From Pyrus communis (Eukaryota > Streptophyta > Magnoliopsida > Rosales > Rosaceae), in assembly GCF_963583255.1 (NCBI RefSeq), contig NC_084807.1, forward strand, positions 6,242,872 through 6,306,871: DNA of 64,000 nt, read 5' to 3'. Below the pieces are notes generated by a model. It did not search any database. It was not told the origin of the DNA and saw nothing but the letters and a program-made list of their open reading frames with translations. This document shows positions 33,832 to 47,362 of this stretch, in pieces. Numbering within the stretch: the first letter of the stretch is position 1; each line of letters opens with the position of its first letter. A program made the translations under genes and the position numbers.

Positions 33832-36800
33832 GACCGGGAGTCATGGTGCATAATAGGCATGTCTAATAGTTCTGGAACTAGGGCATTGTGATGCGTAGCA
33901 GGAAGTGGTGCTCAATTGCCAGTGCGGGGCCGCTTTAGGGCTAAGTTGCATGCAGCAGGAAATGGTTTTCAACTTCTGGTGTTGGGTTGTTCCTATGTAG
34001 AATCTCTTGAGGTGACGTGGACAATACCTGTTTCCGATGCCTGGTGGTTAGAGGAACTTTTCTATAGGTTGGGCTGGTATGTCCTTTTATTGTTTGTCTA
34101 CCCCTAGCGTACCTTCTCGCACTTATCATCTTATTCGTCTTACTTCTCATTCTTAACTGCCTTGAAAAATGGGATTTCAATTGTCGGTGAATCGCAAGGG
34201 AAAATAGTTAAGTATAGCTGCTCATCTGGTCAGACCTTGGATCTCCTTTAAAGTAGTGGGGGACTTGATATCCTGGATCGCTTAGATCTACTTTAGATGT
34301 GCACTTAGCGAAGTTAAGCTTCATTTTGTACTCCTTTAGGATGTTGAATGCCTCTGCCAAATTGTTGATGTGGTTTGACAATTGCTTAGGGTCAAGAAAA
34401 ATGTGCTTGCGTCTTCTTCATGTTCCTATCTTGACTCATCTACCAGAGGATCGTCCTGGACTCCATCTTCTTGCCCTGCCTGCTTTGATTGTTATTTAGT
34501 TGTTGGGTCGTCCTTCTGCACCTTGATGGCTTCTACTGGGATAAATGACTTCTTATTTGACGTCTTCAGAACTTGCACAGTGCATCGTAGGGATGCAACT
34601 TGGTCTGACTTGATCTCTCTGACTTATCCTCTAAGGATGCAAAATCTAATTTTCTAGTACTCAATAGAGGTTATGACACCCAGTTTCACTAGCCAGGGTT
34701 AACCTAGAATCCTGTTATAGGGTTACAAAACTCTGACTATCGTGAACATCTACTTAGAGACAACTAGTGGTGTTCTAATATCGAGTGTTATGTAGTCGAT
34801 GGCAATCGAGGTGTGACTGTTCAATCTAGTGATTACCTCGGTTCGGTGTCTGATCGTGCTCTCTAGACCCATCTTCTGAATCACTAAAGGCTGAGGAGGT
34901 TAACTGTGTTTCCATTGTCCACTATCATTTTGTTGACTATGGCGTATGCTAGTTGGACAGTTATCACTAGGGCATCATCATTGAAGAATGATCCATACAC
35001 TTGCATATCGGTTTGTTCTTGTTGCTGGACTACTTATGGTCTGCTTTTTAAATGTTGGGTTGTTTGTTGTATTGTCATGTCCAACAATATTAGCCTTCTC
35101 CATCTTAAACCTCTTAGCACAGTTATGGAGTGTCTCGTCGGTGGTTTCAATGCGCTACTTCCTTCTAGATCTTCATTTGTTGAGGTAGTAGAACCTTCTA
35201 TTGCCCCCACGAGTGACTTATAGATCTGTGTTGCTTTTCTTGTGTCCTACTCGTTCGTGTCGCAGTTGAAATACACGTCGTTCGTTTTTTGTTGGCGAGC
35301 TTGTTGCTTGTGGTTACACTTGGTCGTAGAATGGAATTGAACTTGAGCTTGAGCATTTTTACTTCCTTCTGAATATACTTCCATTATAGTGATGAAGCCT
35401 TGATTGCCTCCAATGGTGGTTTGTAAGTCTGTGCTGCTTCTCTCAATAATCTGCTTGTCTGTGTCGCGACTGCGTTATACATGGTTTGTCTTTGGCTAGC
35501 GAGCGGGTTGCTCGTGACTGCACTAGACATTGAGTGCCAATTGAGCTTGAGCTTGAGTATCCTCGAATTTCTTCATGTTCCATGTACTGCCTACTCTGGT
35601 ATAAGGTGGAAGGAACTCCCTGCAAGCCATGTTATGAGTGAGCACTGTGTTGGATTCGGGTCTTGAGTGTTTGTAAGAATGTAGACCCAACCGTGGATGT
35701 GCACTCATCTTCTAGCCTTTTAGAGAGATGGTCTATCAGTGCACTAAGGTGGGAGAAAATGTTTATGCGTGGACTGATAATGGAGTGCACGCTGCCTGAA
35801 TGCCGGTTTATAGCTGGTTGAGCGGCTGCTTGTCGGGATGCCTTTGGAAAGAATATTGTCATCACATTCCGACTTACTTTGGGACACCTCGTCAAGAGTG
35901 CGCTGCTTGTTGATGTGCTTAAGGAGTGGGTTTGCCAAAGTGGATTGCTACGCGAAGGCGTTGGTCAAGTTCGTAATCTGCCAGTACATCTCCATGAGTG
36001 TTGGAAGTGTAATGGACGTCAGGTAAGAATTTTGAGCTTCAACGAGCTAAATCTACATAAAAACAGGTTAACAACATCGTAAATGAATTTAGATCGCCAA
36101 AAAACTACTAAAATGGTCGCTGATTCTTTTTTGGGTTCGCCAATGGACCAACCAGTCCAATCAGAATTGGTTTGGGCATAAAAAAAGTGCAGATCCAGGT
36201 CCCTGGGTCGGGCTGACCTGCGTGGCTGCCAGCTGAAGCACCTAGGTCTGTGGGTACGCTCTGGGATTTTCTGAAATGGGCTTCCTGCTTGTTGAGGCTT
36301 AGGCCCGCTGCTGATCTCATGGGTTTCTGAATGGGCCAGCACCTAGGCCTACTCTAAAGGCCTGTTTTTTGGACATCGGCCAGCTTATGGCTTGGCTGAG
36401 CCTTATAGCTTAAGTCGCATCACTGAAGCTGTTGTAGGATTTCTCCGTTGGCCTTATGGCACTGGGCTTCGCTGTTGCGCTAGCGGCTGGAGGCAGTGGG
36501 TTGCCCTCTTGTGCTACAGGTGACTCCAGCAAGTGGTAAGTTTGGTTTTGGAAGGTTGGGTCATCTCCTGGACGCCATGCCTGTTGCAACTTCCTTTGAA
36601 ATTTTCTCCTAGATTATAGATGTGGCTGCCTCATGGCCTTCTTCTAAGGTGGTTATTGCTGCAGCGTTGCGGGGAGCAATGGTGGTAGTTGTTATGAGCT
36701 GTCCCACGGGCCACTGCATGGCTAATGTCATTGCTGTCATGACCATGGTGGTACTCTATTGAGTATACACTTGTGCATGACCTGTGAATACATCTCATTT

Positions 36801-36876
36801 AGGGATGTGACATTAATATTTTGGATTTCGGTCCTAGTGCAATGACAGCCTGCGTGGATTTGTCATGGCTAAATAA

Positions 36877-37385
36877 CATTGTTCTAAAAATCTCCATCTA
36901 GTGCCGCCTAGACCCTGCCTAGGCTAGTCGGTTGGTCACCGGCCCGATTAATGGCTAGGCATTTGAAAATTAAGAAATGACATCTAGACCTACTGAGGCT
37001 CCCGCCTAACCCGCTAAGACCCTTATAGGTTGTGACTCAAACAAAAAATAGATAACTTTTATTTTGCATTTTTTTTTTTTTAATAGATTGTAAGGGATTT
37101 GTTGGATACTTAAATGAACACACATTATATGCTTTTTTTTTTCTTTCCATGTTTTCATTATGTTCCAATAACTCATAATATATATGTCATTCTATTTTGT
37201 AGTTTATGGTGAAATTATATTTATTTTAAATATAAATAGACACTTATTTACATAAAATATAATAGATTTAATTAAATCCACCTAGGTGCCCACCTAGACC
37301 CCGCCTAGCTGCCTAGCTGCCTAGCCGCCTAGGCGCTAGGCCTGAACCCGTCTCCCGACTAGCGCCTAGCGTCATTTAGAACCTT
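36877..37385. mobile_element. Mutator-like MITE, GTTCTAAA family
   Basis: Ends CATTGTTCTAAAAATC and TTTAGAACCTT, with 9-bp duplications GCTAAATAA (36868-36876, 37386-37394). Both sub-terminal regions are rich in GCCTAG/CTAGGC; the core is AT-rich. It is related to 25315-25829 and to partial copies in both duplication arms. Confidence 0.75.
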
Positions 37386-37424
37386 GCTAAATAATAGTTC
37401 GGCAGTAGGATTTATTATTATATA

Positions 37425-37449
37425 TATATATACACACACACACACACAA
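37425..37449. repeat. TA/CA compound microsatellite
   Basis: TA units run directly into about nine CA units. Confidence 0.85.
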
Positions 37450-37934
37450 TGAGATATTTACACTAAGAGGTAGGGGAGTAAATCGGTTTTGAACTTGTCA
37501 TTTATGAGATTCGAACCTAAATAATCTTAATTACAAGTGAAAAGAAATACTGCAAGATCATAATATTAAGTGATGATAAGATTTTTTTTTTTTTTTTTTT
37601 TAAATGATAAATGAACATATGCTGTTGATACTACAAAACCATAGTACCTTACAGTTGATAAATCGTTAATAATTTGACCAAAATAAAAAGTGTTGTATAT
37701 ATATCACTGGTATTCCATTCACCAGAGTTTCTCTTGGCCATCTGGTGAAAGTCGACTATTTTCCCCACGTCCAACCATACTACCCTAAAATGATGTCATA
37801 TTAATTAAATATGTAAAACAATTTCTCTTAATTTTTTTGAACATGAATGGGTTATGTGCAGAGGCAGAGGCACTATAAGCCTAGCATATGCCTAAGCTTA
37901 CCCTCACTCTTTCAACTTTTATAAATATTTAGTG

Positions 37935-37935
<1 letters not shown>

Positions 37936-37975
<40 letters not shown>
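37936..37975. repeat. TA microsatellite
   Basis: About 19 uninterrupted TA units, directly before a tandem repeat. Confidence 0.9.
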
Positions 37976-37978
<3 letters not shown>

Positions 37979-38228
37979 CTTAGTTTTGTACTTCTTTTAG
38001 TTGCACAAAACTCTTAAATATTATTGATGGATAATTGAAACAAGAGGTCTTTTTTTATCTTTTCAATCCCAACAAAACTCATCCTAAAACTAAATTTATT
38101 TTTTTATAATCTCATTATTGTACTTCTTTTAGTTACACAAAACTCTTAAATTTTATTCACTGATAATTGAAACAAGAGGTATTTTTTTCTTTTCATTCCC
38201 TAAAACACTCATCCTAGAACTAAATTTA
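37976..38228. repeat. Two-unit imperfect tandem repeat, unit about 125 bp
   Basis: Both units contain TTGTACTTCTTTTAGTT, CACAAAACTCTTAAAT, GATAATTGAAACAAGAGGT and ACTCATCCTA in the same order. No coding frame. Confidence 0.8.
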
Positions 38229-38672
38229 ACTCTTATTCTATAAACAAATCAATAACTCTTAAAATTAACATCTAATGTCTAGTTTGGTTTTATAAAAAAA
38301 AATATTCTTTTACAATGGCAACTAAAAAAATAATAAACTTTGAGCTTTTCCTTTTTCCCTTATGGAAATTTCATATATTTTGTCCTCCAAATTTCCAACC
38401 CACAACAACATTAAGGTTTGTAAATCTCTCTGTTCTCATTAACCTTTCACTAAATTTTTAAAATTTCATATATTTTATTCCCCAAATTCCCAATCCATTC
38501 TTCTCATTTTTCAAGCGTTAATGGTTGAACTACTTCTTTAAATCATTAAGGAAGAAATCCAATCATTAACCACCACACTATGTGGTCTACAAATATAGTC
38601 TCCCGCATTTTTCAACGACTTGATATTGGAAGGTTACTTTATCTTAAACCTCTTTAATTTTGATTAACTACT
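38229..38672. other. Gene-free AT-rich stretch
   Basis: Short poly-A and poly-T runs. I see no open frame, repeat or RNA gene that I can support. Confidence 0.5.
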
Positions 38673-39150
38673 CAAGTAGGATTTTTACCACAAGCAAAAG
38701 TAGGGTTAAAATCACTAAAAATACTTGCAAGAATACGAGGTAATTGCTCATGTAAGGTTGTTGTCCCCAAAGATTGTTTGACTAATTCATAATGAAATCA
38801 ACTCTTAATTAACTATTAAAATAGAATTTTATCAAAGATTTTTTATTTTTGAGTTTGAAAATATTGAATTAACAATTTAAAGAAACCTAGAAGATAGAAA
38901 ATAAAGGCAGCAAACATAAAAAGGTTTTTTAATTAAAATCAATTTCGGGAAAGACTAGGGTTTAGCCATCACCGTCACAATCCTATACAATTGTATCAAT
39001 TACTTATGAATTTCCACATCCATGCTTTGAAGGTTAGGTTTTCCTAATGCATATTTTCCTTGTGATGTTCAAGCAAAAACGTATATCTGGCATGCAATCC
39101 ATCTGTGATGTTCAGATCAAATATAAACATGCAAGAGTCACCACGCTTCG
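38673..39150 (+). repeat. Interspersed repeat, third copy of the family in the arms
   Basis: GTAGGATTTTTACCACAAGC, ACTTGCAAGAATACGAGG, GTTGTCCCCAAAGATTG and CATGCTTTGAAGGTTAGG match 16366-16850 in direct orientation. It continues into gene-free sequence to about 39720. A GGTTAGGCC-like junction was not found, so the ends are unknown. Confidence 0.6.
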
Positions 39151-40193
39151 TGAAAACCCTTTGAAAAACCATGCAACCCTTAAGAAGGATGATGCTCGCC
39201 TTAAGTGAACTTACAATTACTAATCACAAGAAGCCCTCCTAAATTTCAGGGCGATGTTCCAACAAAAATTGCATCAAATTACTTGTCTAAATACCCTAAT
39301 GGTGATCAATCACTAAAATATATAGATAGTTTTAATCACAGTGATTAATAATTCAAAGCAAGCATACATCCATTCATAAGCAAATTAATAAAATTACATA
39401 TTCTTGCTAAGGCTTATGGCCTAACCCTAGCAAAAGAATTAGTTACGCATAGTGATAACTGAAATCATAGAAAATATTATTAAGAATAAAAGGAATAAAA
39501 AAAAATCTTCAAGAACCCTAGCAATCACTCTTTGTCTCCAAAATTTCATAAAAGAAAGCGTCATCCCAAACTAGGGCGGACTAAAACTTTAAATATCTCC
39601 CTCAAGGCCAACCGCACAAACCCTAGGAACCAAGTCTCTTTTTTTAAAAACATTTATGTCAGGCCACTCCTCATGTAAAATCGTGACTCCACCACCGGTT
39701 ATGAGAGTTCATGCAAGAGAGGAAGAATGGAAAATTAAAGAGAAAATGCAGTTAGCATTTGGTAGCAACAATATATTGTTTCAGGTTACCTAACAACGTT
39801 TGAGATTATATAAAATTGTCAAATCTGTTTTGGAGGAGAAATTTTTCAATGTACTTGGAATTCGGAGTAGTACACCACATATCATTATATAAATGGAGGG
39901 AATTTTTATTATTTTTTTTTTCAATTATCCCTCCACTTACATAATAACATGTGATATACTATCTAATGTTCTGATCACACCAAAATTTTTCTCGTTTAGG
40001 AGGGCACAATGTAGGATATATGAGGGGATTTATGCCAAGGCAAAAAGGGTCTCATCCATATCTTAGGATATGTTTTAAAACTATTTTTACCTTTTACTTT
40101 TTGTCCACTGTCCTTCATCAGTTCGTCCCGCTATCTATGTCCCCTCTATCACTCATGCATATAGTTATCAAACCGATCCTTCACTTATATATA
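39151..40193. other. Gene-free stretch before the foldback element
   Basis: AT-rich, with stop codons in all frames at short intervals. No recognisable domain or terminal repeat. Confidence 0.45.
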
Positions 40194-41114
40194 TAGGCTA
40201 AATAGCCAAAATGATCTCTAAGATTTGCATAATCAATAGAAATGGTCCCTGAGATTGTCCAACATCTATGATTTTGGTCCTTCCGTTTTAAACTCTTTGG
40301 GCAATTTTCAAAACTTCGTAACTCAATCGATTCTTAACCAAATTCGATCCATAATATATCAAAATGAAGATAAGAAAGTATTGAACAAGATTATACCTAT
40401 TTGGAAGCCCAATGGTTGCCGGAGATGGCCGGAAAATAACCTGAAAGGTGACTGGTCCGCGGAAAAACTGGAAAACTCACAGGAAACTGGGTAAACTTTA
40501 AACGTTCATAACTTCATCTATACTCAACGAAATTGAGTGATTCAAAAACAAAAATCATACTTCTTGACGAGAAGAAGAGAATGGTACCTTTATCAATACT
40601 AAATCGCCATGGTTTGGCTGGAAAATGGCTCTAAAGTGGTTAACTCGAAAATGGTTAGGCACTTTCGTGACTTTTCCGGCCACACCACGATGAGTTAGCC
40701 ATCAAGAAAGGTACCATTATCTTCGTCTTGTTGAGAAGTGTGATTTTCAATTTTGAATCACTCTATTTCGTTGAGTATTGAAGAAGTCATGAACGTTTAA
40801 AGGTTACCTAGTTTCCGGCAAGTTTTCCCGCAGACTAGTCACCTTTCATGCTATTTTTCAACCATACCATTGTGCTTCCAAATAGGTATAATCTTGTTTT
40901 ACACTTTACTATCTTCATTTTGATATATTATGGGTCGAATTTGGTTAAGAAATGATTGAGCTACAAAGCTTTGAAAATTGCCCAAAGAATTTTTAACGAA
41001 ATGACCAAAATCATGGATGGTAGACAATATCAGGGACTATTTCTATTGATTTTCAATCTCAAGGACCGTTTATATTGATTATGCAAATCTTATGGACTAT
41101 TTTGGCTCTTTAGC
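40194..41114. mobile_element. Foldback/Mutator-like element made of two long inverted halves
   Basis: About 420 bases at each side are imperfect reverse complements. Landmarks: GGCTAAATAGCCAAAAT against ATTTTGGCTCTTTAGC, GATTTGCATAATCAATA against TATTGATTATGCAAATC, and AACGTTCATAACTTC against GAAGTCATGAACGTT. AT-rich TTATATATA lies on both sides (40185-40193, 41115-41123), the right size for a 9-bp Mutator duplication but too simple to be proof. The element ends exactly where arm homology stops. Confidence 0.75.
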
Positions 41115-41164
41115 TTATATATATATGTTTGATGCATTACGCAATTTTTGCTATGTGGAATTTG

Positions 41165-42135
41165 TGAGTCAAAGAATCAAATAAAATTGAAGCATGATTT
41201 TTATTCTTTTTTGGGTTCTAAAAACCCTAAATATTAAAATCTGAAAATTGAAGAGAACGGTTGCACAGATCATTGATGGTCGAAGCCTTTGCTGGCAAGG
41301 AAACCCCAAAAAGTTCCTTTTGTCTGAAGTAAAAGGTGGCTTCAAAATTTGGCCCATCCAGCCTACTAGCAGCTTGGGCTGCTTCTTTTTCACTGACCAA
41401 GCCCAATTGGGCTTCCCTTCTGTTTTAGCCCACACACCTAGCCCCTTCTTTCTCGGCTGCTGCCACTTGCAGCCATGATCCGAAGCCCAGCCCGCGGCCT
41501 GAAGCTGCAAGGCCTTGTATAAAGCAGCAACTAGCAATTTCAGTGCTGGGCTGCCATAGTTTCTCGGCCCAAAGCTACTTTTTGCTTGTATTTGTTTCAG
41601 TTCGCACCCTTATTTTTGGTGCCCAATTTTATGGTCCTCACAAAGCTTAATGAGTCTTACATATTTATATTTGATTTGAACATCACAAACATATTCCATG
41701 TTAGATATACGTTTTCGGTTAAACATCACGAGAAAAATATGCATTAGAAAAACCTAACCTTCAAAGCATGTATATAGAAATTCAAAAGTAGTTGATACAA
41801 GTGAATAGGATTGTTAACGGTGATGGCTAAACCCTAGTCTTACTCATAATTATTTTAATTCTAAAAAGGTTTTTCTTCTTTGCTGACATTATTTTCAAAT
41901 TTTTAAATTTCTTTTATTGTTAATTTAATCTTTTAAAACTTCAAAAATCTCCAATTTGTTTTTATAAAAGTCTGTTTTAATAATTAATTGAGAGTTAGTT
42001 TAATTACAAGTTAGTCAAACAATTTTTGGGGACAACGACCTTGCATGAGCAATTATACTACAATTTCCTTTTATTCTTGCAAGTATTTTTCAGTGATTTT
42101 AACCCTATTTGCGCATGTACTAAAAATCCTATCAT
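41165..42135 (-). repeat. Interspersed repeat, probable LTR-element fragment (right-arm copy)
   Basis: Reverse complement of 16366-17330, differing by small indels. The same GTTGTCCCCAAAA-type landmark is seen near 42025-42035 on the minus strand. Open frames here are conserved only as DNA and show no domain. Confidence 0.6.
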
Positions 42136-43362
42136 TATATCACAAAAAACATGTATTTTGAAGTAGAATTGTTTGTTAAACTCTGAGCGAAAGTGTCGGG
42201 TAGCAGTAAACGTGGTAGAATGAGTGTCATATCCTTAGAGAGCGCTATAAAGATAAACTGAACCAAAAATATTTAATGTGAGAAATTTTAATAATATGAA
42301 AAGCTTTAAGACAGTGTTGAAATATAAATCCCATAAAGATTTTACACAAGTAATTATGCTATTGGAGAGTTCTTTTATTAGGTCATAAGCTAATAGTACA
42401 CTTGTCATTGGCTCATAGCCTAGTTGCAATGGAGAACTAGGATTGATTGAGTTTATTGGTTCTCTCTCTCCTCCAATGGTTATATATGTTTGTACTGATA
42501 TTGTGCTCATATGCTCAAGCATCTATGAATGAGAATCTATGAAATCATTCCTTCTTCTTCCTTTCATTTTATACAAGAATTATAGCTTATAATTTGAATT
42601 ATATTTTTGATAATCAGAGTCTAAATTCTAACAGGTTTCGATTTCAACATACACATGTAATTCCTTTACGTCAAATTTTAATTTGATGGTTGACTTGACA
42701 ATTTCATCTATTGTCAAGATTTTCCTTCCACCCGATATGCCAAAATTTATTGCTTCAGTATGTTGTTTTTAATAAATAAATAAAAAAAAGTTGGATTATT
42801 GTTGGTTTGAAAATAATAAAATGATACTTAATAATGCTTGCATTTAAGGTAAGACAAGTGGAATGCCTTTGGAAATAGTAAAAGTCAAAATTGGAAGGCA
42901 ACTTCAAATTTAACATCTCTTTATCCATGTCAGCTTAGCTTTTTTTCCATGTTATCCTTGACATCTTGGTTGGGGTAAATGGTATGTCATTTGTTACTAT
43001 TATGTCTATGTGACATTTTTTACATCTCCTTTGAAGATGATCTAAGTTGTTGAGATTATATACTTTTTTTTTTTGTTTTGAACGCCAACGAAATGCTTTA
43101 CTAGAAGCCTACAGAGAGGCAAACACCAAGAGAACATACAAGTAGTGAACAGGGTTAGGCCACAAAGACCCCTCCACCAAGTGGAAGTGTCACCCCAATC
43201 ACCACCACAACCAAATTAATGTGGACAAGGCAGACCATCATTATTCAAAACAAAGACCAACGAAGATGAGGGTCGATGAACCCAAACAACATCACTCATC
43301 TCCGAAAAACCAACCGACGCAATTTCATGCGTTGCACCATTAGCTGATCTGGGCACCCAAGA

Positions 43363-46300
43363 CTAGCGGCAGTTCTGAAACTCCCCCCCCCCCAGCTGCT
43401 TGACTCGAGCCAACACAGGGAAAGACTCCCAACTGCCCATAGACAAAGAACAAGACAAACAATTAATAGCTTCAAGTGAGTCTGATTCCATAATGACATA
43501 ATTAACACCTAAAACAGCTCCCAACTCACACCCACGCAGGAACGCCATAGCCTCCACAGCAGCAGCTGAAGGAGCTCTGAGAGAATACCGCGCGGCAGCC
43601 ACAAACCTCATATCCTTATCCCGCATAATCACCCCAACAAAGCCCAATTTGGAGACCTTGGACCAACTAGCGTCCACATTAATCTTCAAAAAAGGAGAGG
43701 CCGGAGCACACCACCGAGAAACCTGGGCAGCCCGTCCAATCCCGCCCAATTTGCAAGGCCCCAACACTGCGTTCACACCTAAAAAAGAACCCAGAGCGGA
43801 AGAGACAGCAACCGGGACTTTAGAAGGAATTATAGGCACCCTATTGAACACAAAATCACAGCGAGCCTTCCAAATGCACCAACAAGTAAAAACAATATAA
43901 GATTGCCTCCACTTGGCATCAGCGGAGTTACAAAAAGCTGGAGACAAAACTGCCTGAAGCCAATCCACCCAAGCAGGAAAAGTAGACCGGTCAACTTTAT
44001 AATTCAACGCCCCTCCAAACCAAATAGGCTCAACCCAAGAGCAACAAAGGAAAAGATGCTTAATGGTTTCAACATGGCAGCAGCAAATAGGACAGGCTGT
44101 GGATGGTGAGAACTTTCGACGAAAAAGAGCAGCACGCGTAGGAAGGCAATTGTGCACAGTGAGCCACAGGAAATGGCACAACTTAGAAGGCACCTCAAGC
44201 TTCCAAATAACTTTCCATAACGCCTTGGGGACACAGTGAGCAGTAGATAGCCGAGTATCCTTCAACTCAATCGATCAACTTTGCAACCACCGATAGCCCG
44301 ACTTGACCGAGTAGCATCCATTCTTGCTAAAATCTCAGACAAGCCGATCCTTGCAACTTAAATCACCAAGCGGTGTATCTTAATAGCTTGCAGATCCCTC
44401 ACTGAGATGAAAGGTTGCAAGAAGCTAAGGTTCCACCGCCCCGAATCCGGACAAATAAGCGCACTAACCCGCAAGCTTGGAGTAACCGCAACCGGGCCAA
44501 GCGGCAAAGGGTGTCCAAGGGGCAAAGACGGCAACCACCTATCCACCCAAACCCACACCTCTTGACCCCCCAAAATTTGCCAATGGAACCCTCCCTAATC
44601 AGATCCCTACCACTGATGAGACTGCTCCAAGCCCAAGAAGCATGGCCTCCTTTCTTAGCGTCCTAAAGCGAGCCATGAGGGAAATAACGAGCCTTAATAA
44701 CCTGAGCCCATAACGAGTCAGGTTCAGTAATTAACCGCCAACACTGTTTAGCTAGCAGAGCATCATTAAACTCCTGGAAGTTTCTAAAACCTAATCCGCC
44801 CATGTCTTTAGGAAGACCCAAAACTTCCTTTGAAACCTAATGAATCTTGTGGACTCCCTCCTTGCAACCCCACTAGAATCCGCTCACCAAATCATCCAGC
44901 TCATGACAAACAACGGTGGGGAATTTGAAAATACTCATAGGGTAAGCCGGAATAGCTTGGACAACAGCCTTAATTAACACCTCTTTTCTGACTTGGGATA
45001 ACGTACTTTGCTTCCACCCTTGCATCTTTTCCATTATTCTCCCCTTCACATAAGCAAGGCCATGCTTTTTCGTACGACCCCATATAGCAGGAACCCCCAA
45101 ATAGGTCCCCGGATTGCTAACCACAGCCATACCAAGAGTATTCCCCAAGTGGGCAGCAATCGCATTCGGAATGTTAGCCCCAAAGAAAACACTAGATTTC
45201 ATTAAATTCACCTTCTGCCCCAAAGCCACACAGAATCTAGTAAGCAGATTGCTCAAATTCCGGCAGTTTTTCTCATCTGCTCGCAAAAACAAAAGAGTAT
45301 CATCAGCAAAAAAGAGATGCGAGATCACAGGTCCCGAAACGCCTATCTTTACACCATCCAACCGACCCTAGTCCACCGCACCCTGAATCAGTCTAGAGAG
45401 GACCTCCCCCACTAAAATAAATAAATAAGGAGAAAGAGGATCCCCCTGACGAAGACCTCGTGAGGGAGCAAAAGTCGACCCAGCTTGCCCATTAAGAAGA
45501 ACATCAAACTTCACTGAAGAAACACATCCGCGAATAAGCGATCTCCACCTACTACAGAAACCCATTTTTTCCATAACTGCATCCAGAAAATCCCATTCAA
45601 CCCTGTCATAAGCCTTCTGCATATCAAGTTTAATGCCCATCCCAAATCTATTCATTGCTTTCCTCCCTTTTAGAAAATGAAACATTTCATGGGCAATTCC
45701 AATACTATCCTGAATTTGTCTACCTGCCACAAAAGCATTCTGAGAAGGAGAAATAATTGTTGGCAATAATATTTTCAAGCGATTGACGAGAATCTTTGAA
45801 AGAATTTTGTACGAGTAGTTGCATAGGCTGATAGGCCTGAACTGCGTTACATGTTCCAGGCTTGGAACCTTTGGAATCAGAACAATATGAGTCTCATTTA
45901 GAGTACCTGTGCTAGTGGAGTCCTGAATCAAAGCTCTGACTAGAGTGGAGACATCCTCCCTCACAATCTCCCAATAAGTTTGATAAAAAAATCCCTTGGA
46001 ATCCATCAGGGCTAGGAGCCTTCAAACCCCCTATTTTCAGAGCTGCTTCGATTATTTCATCATCCGTAATCGGCGCAGTTAACGCCTCATTCATATCATT
46101 AGAGATCATAGGATTGATACAGTCCAATAGCGATCCCCAATTTCGATCCCCTTCCGAGCTAAAGACAGAAGCAAAATGATGTTCCACCAATTGACGACCC
46201 TGATCAGGACGCTCCACCCAATTCCCATTCTCAGCCTTAAGCTTCACAATCTTGTTCCTCCTATGCCTTTGAAGAGTGGAAGAATGAAAAAACTGAGTGT

Positions 46301-47362
46301 TGGCATCCCCCTCTCTCAACCATTTAACCTTAGAACGCTGACACCAAAAGCTTTCTTCTTGCGTCCTTAACTCATCAAGCAACTGAGACTTCTTCCTTAT
46401 TGCTTCAAGGTTTAGACCCCAATCCCGCTGAAGCTCATCTAACTGGGTGATAAGATCTCAAATTTGATGACCCCGCCCCTTGAATTTAGTATTATTCCAC
46501 CGACTTAAACGAGAACGACATTCATTTAAAGTTCTCACCCATTTATGCACATAATTGCCCTGATGCCGGCACTCCCAGCAATTTCGCACCAAATCCTTGC
46601 ACTCTTCATCCTTAGCCCAGAAAGCCTCAAACCTGAACATCTTCCTACCTTTCGGCCCATCCATATTAGAATTAGCTATGATTGGGCAATGATCAGCTGC
46701 CAAAACCGTTCCATGTGTAACAAAAGAATTCGGCCAAAGATCCTGCCACAGCTCATTAACAAGGACCCTATCTAATCGCTCTTCCACCCAATCCCCACTT
46801 CTCAAACCTCTCCAAGTAAAGGCCAGTCCATGGAACCCCAAGTCCAATAACTGTGATGAAGACATAAACTCTTCTAAGAACCTGGGCCTATTGTACAATA
46901 ACTTAACCTTTCCAGACTTCTCGTGATCCCAAATGTACTCATTAAAATCCTCACCACATATCTAAGGTATATCCATAGGGATAAAGTGATTTATCATCCA
47001 GCCCCAAAACAAATTTTTCTCAGTTCTGTTCGGAGTTCCGTACACACCAGTAATACGGATCCACTGGGTCTACCCTTTAGTTCTCATAACAGCATCAATA
47101 ATATTCTTGGACGAAAAGATAATATTAACCTCCAGATTGTCCTCCCACCACAAACTCAGACCTCCAGCCTTTCCAATTGGCGAAACATTAAAGCCATGTA
47201 TATAGCCCAAATGCATCCTCACACTATGAATTATGTGATCTTTCATCTTAGTCTCAAATAAAAAAAAATCATAGAGGGTCTCTTATTGCGTATAAGCCCA
47301 TGAAGAGCCCTAACTGTCGTGTCCAACCCTAGCCCACGACAGTTCCAGAAAATATAACTCAT
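43363..47362 (-). pseudogene. LINE ORF2 (endonuclease, reverse transcriptase, RNase H), frameshifted
   Basis: Begins at 47362 with MSYIFWNCRGLG, the N-terminus of LINE endonucleases. Later parts: endonuclease C-terminal half (46458-46898; WVEERLDRVLVN, AADHCPI), linker (45912-46382), reverse transcriptase fingers and palm (45368-46006; PISLCNYSYKILSKIL, KLDMQKAYDRVEW, GLRQGDPLSPYLF), the catalytic FADD box (44873-45361; HLFFADDTLLF), a zinc-binding zf-RVT region and an RNase H-like C-terminus (43363-44265; CPICCCHVETIKHLFLCC). Reading frames differ between blocks, so several indels have accumulated. The catalytic Asp residues themselves are still encoded. Confidence 0.88.

Larger units (their letters stand above)
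31591..36830 (-). mobile_element. Decayed Ty3/Gypsy-type retrotransposon, minus strand
   Basis: Reading the minus strand from high to low coordinates: a possible gag region (about 35200-36000), a retropepsin C-terminal part (about 34560-34930), a reverse-transcriptase scrap near 34290-34390 (NILKEYKMKLNFAKC), RNase H (33393-33831; FKTSNNEAEYEA and HADALACL) and an integrase C-terminal part (32429-32674; NETPFSLAFGSEPIIPLNII). The order PR-RT-RH-IN is that of Gypsy. RT is largely deleted and stops are frequent, so it is inactive. I could not find paired LTRs; the ends given are approximate. Confidence 0.75.

Noticed and set aside
37936..37975. A CRISPR-like or phased repeat array
   Set aside because: It is a simple TA microsatellite. 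None of the window's tandem arrays has constant repeats with unique spacers.
43649..45371. Plus-strand frames of 65-85 codons
   Set aside because: They are antisense shadows of LINE ORF2 on the minus strand.
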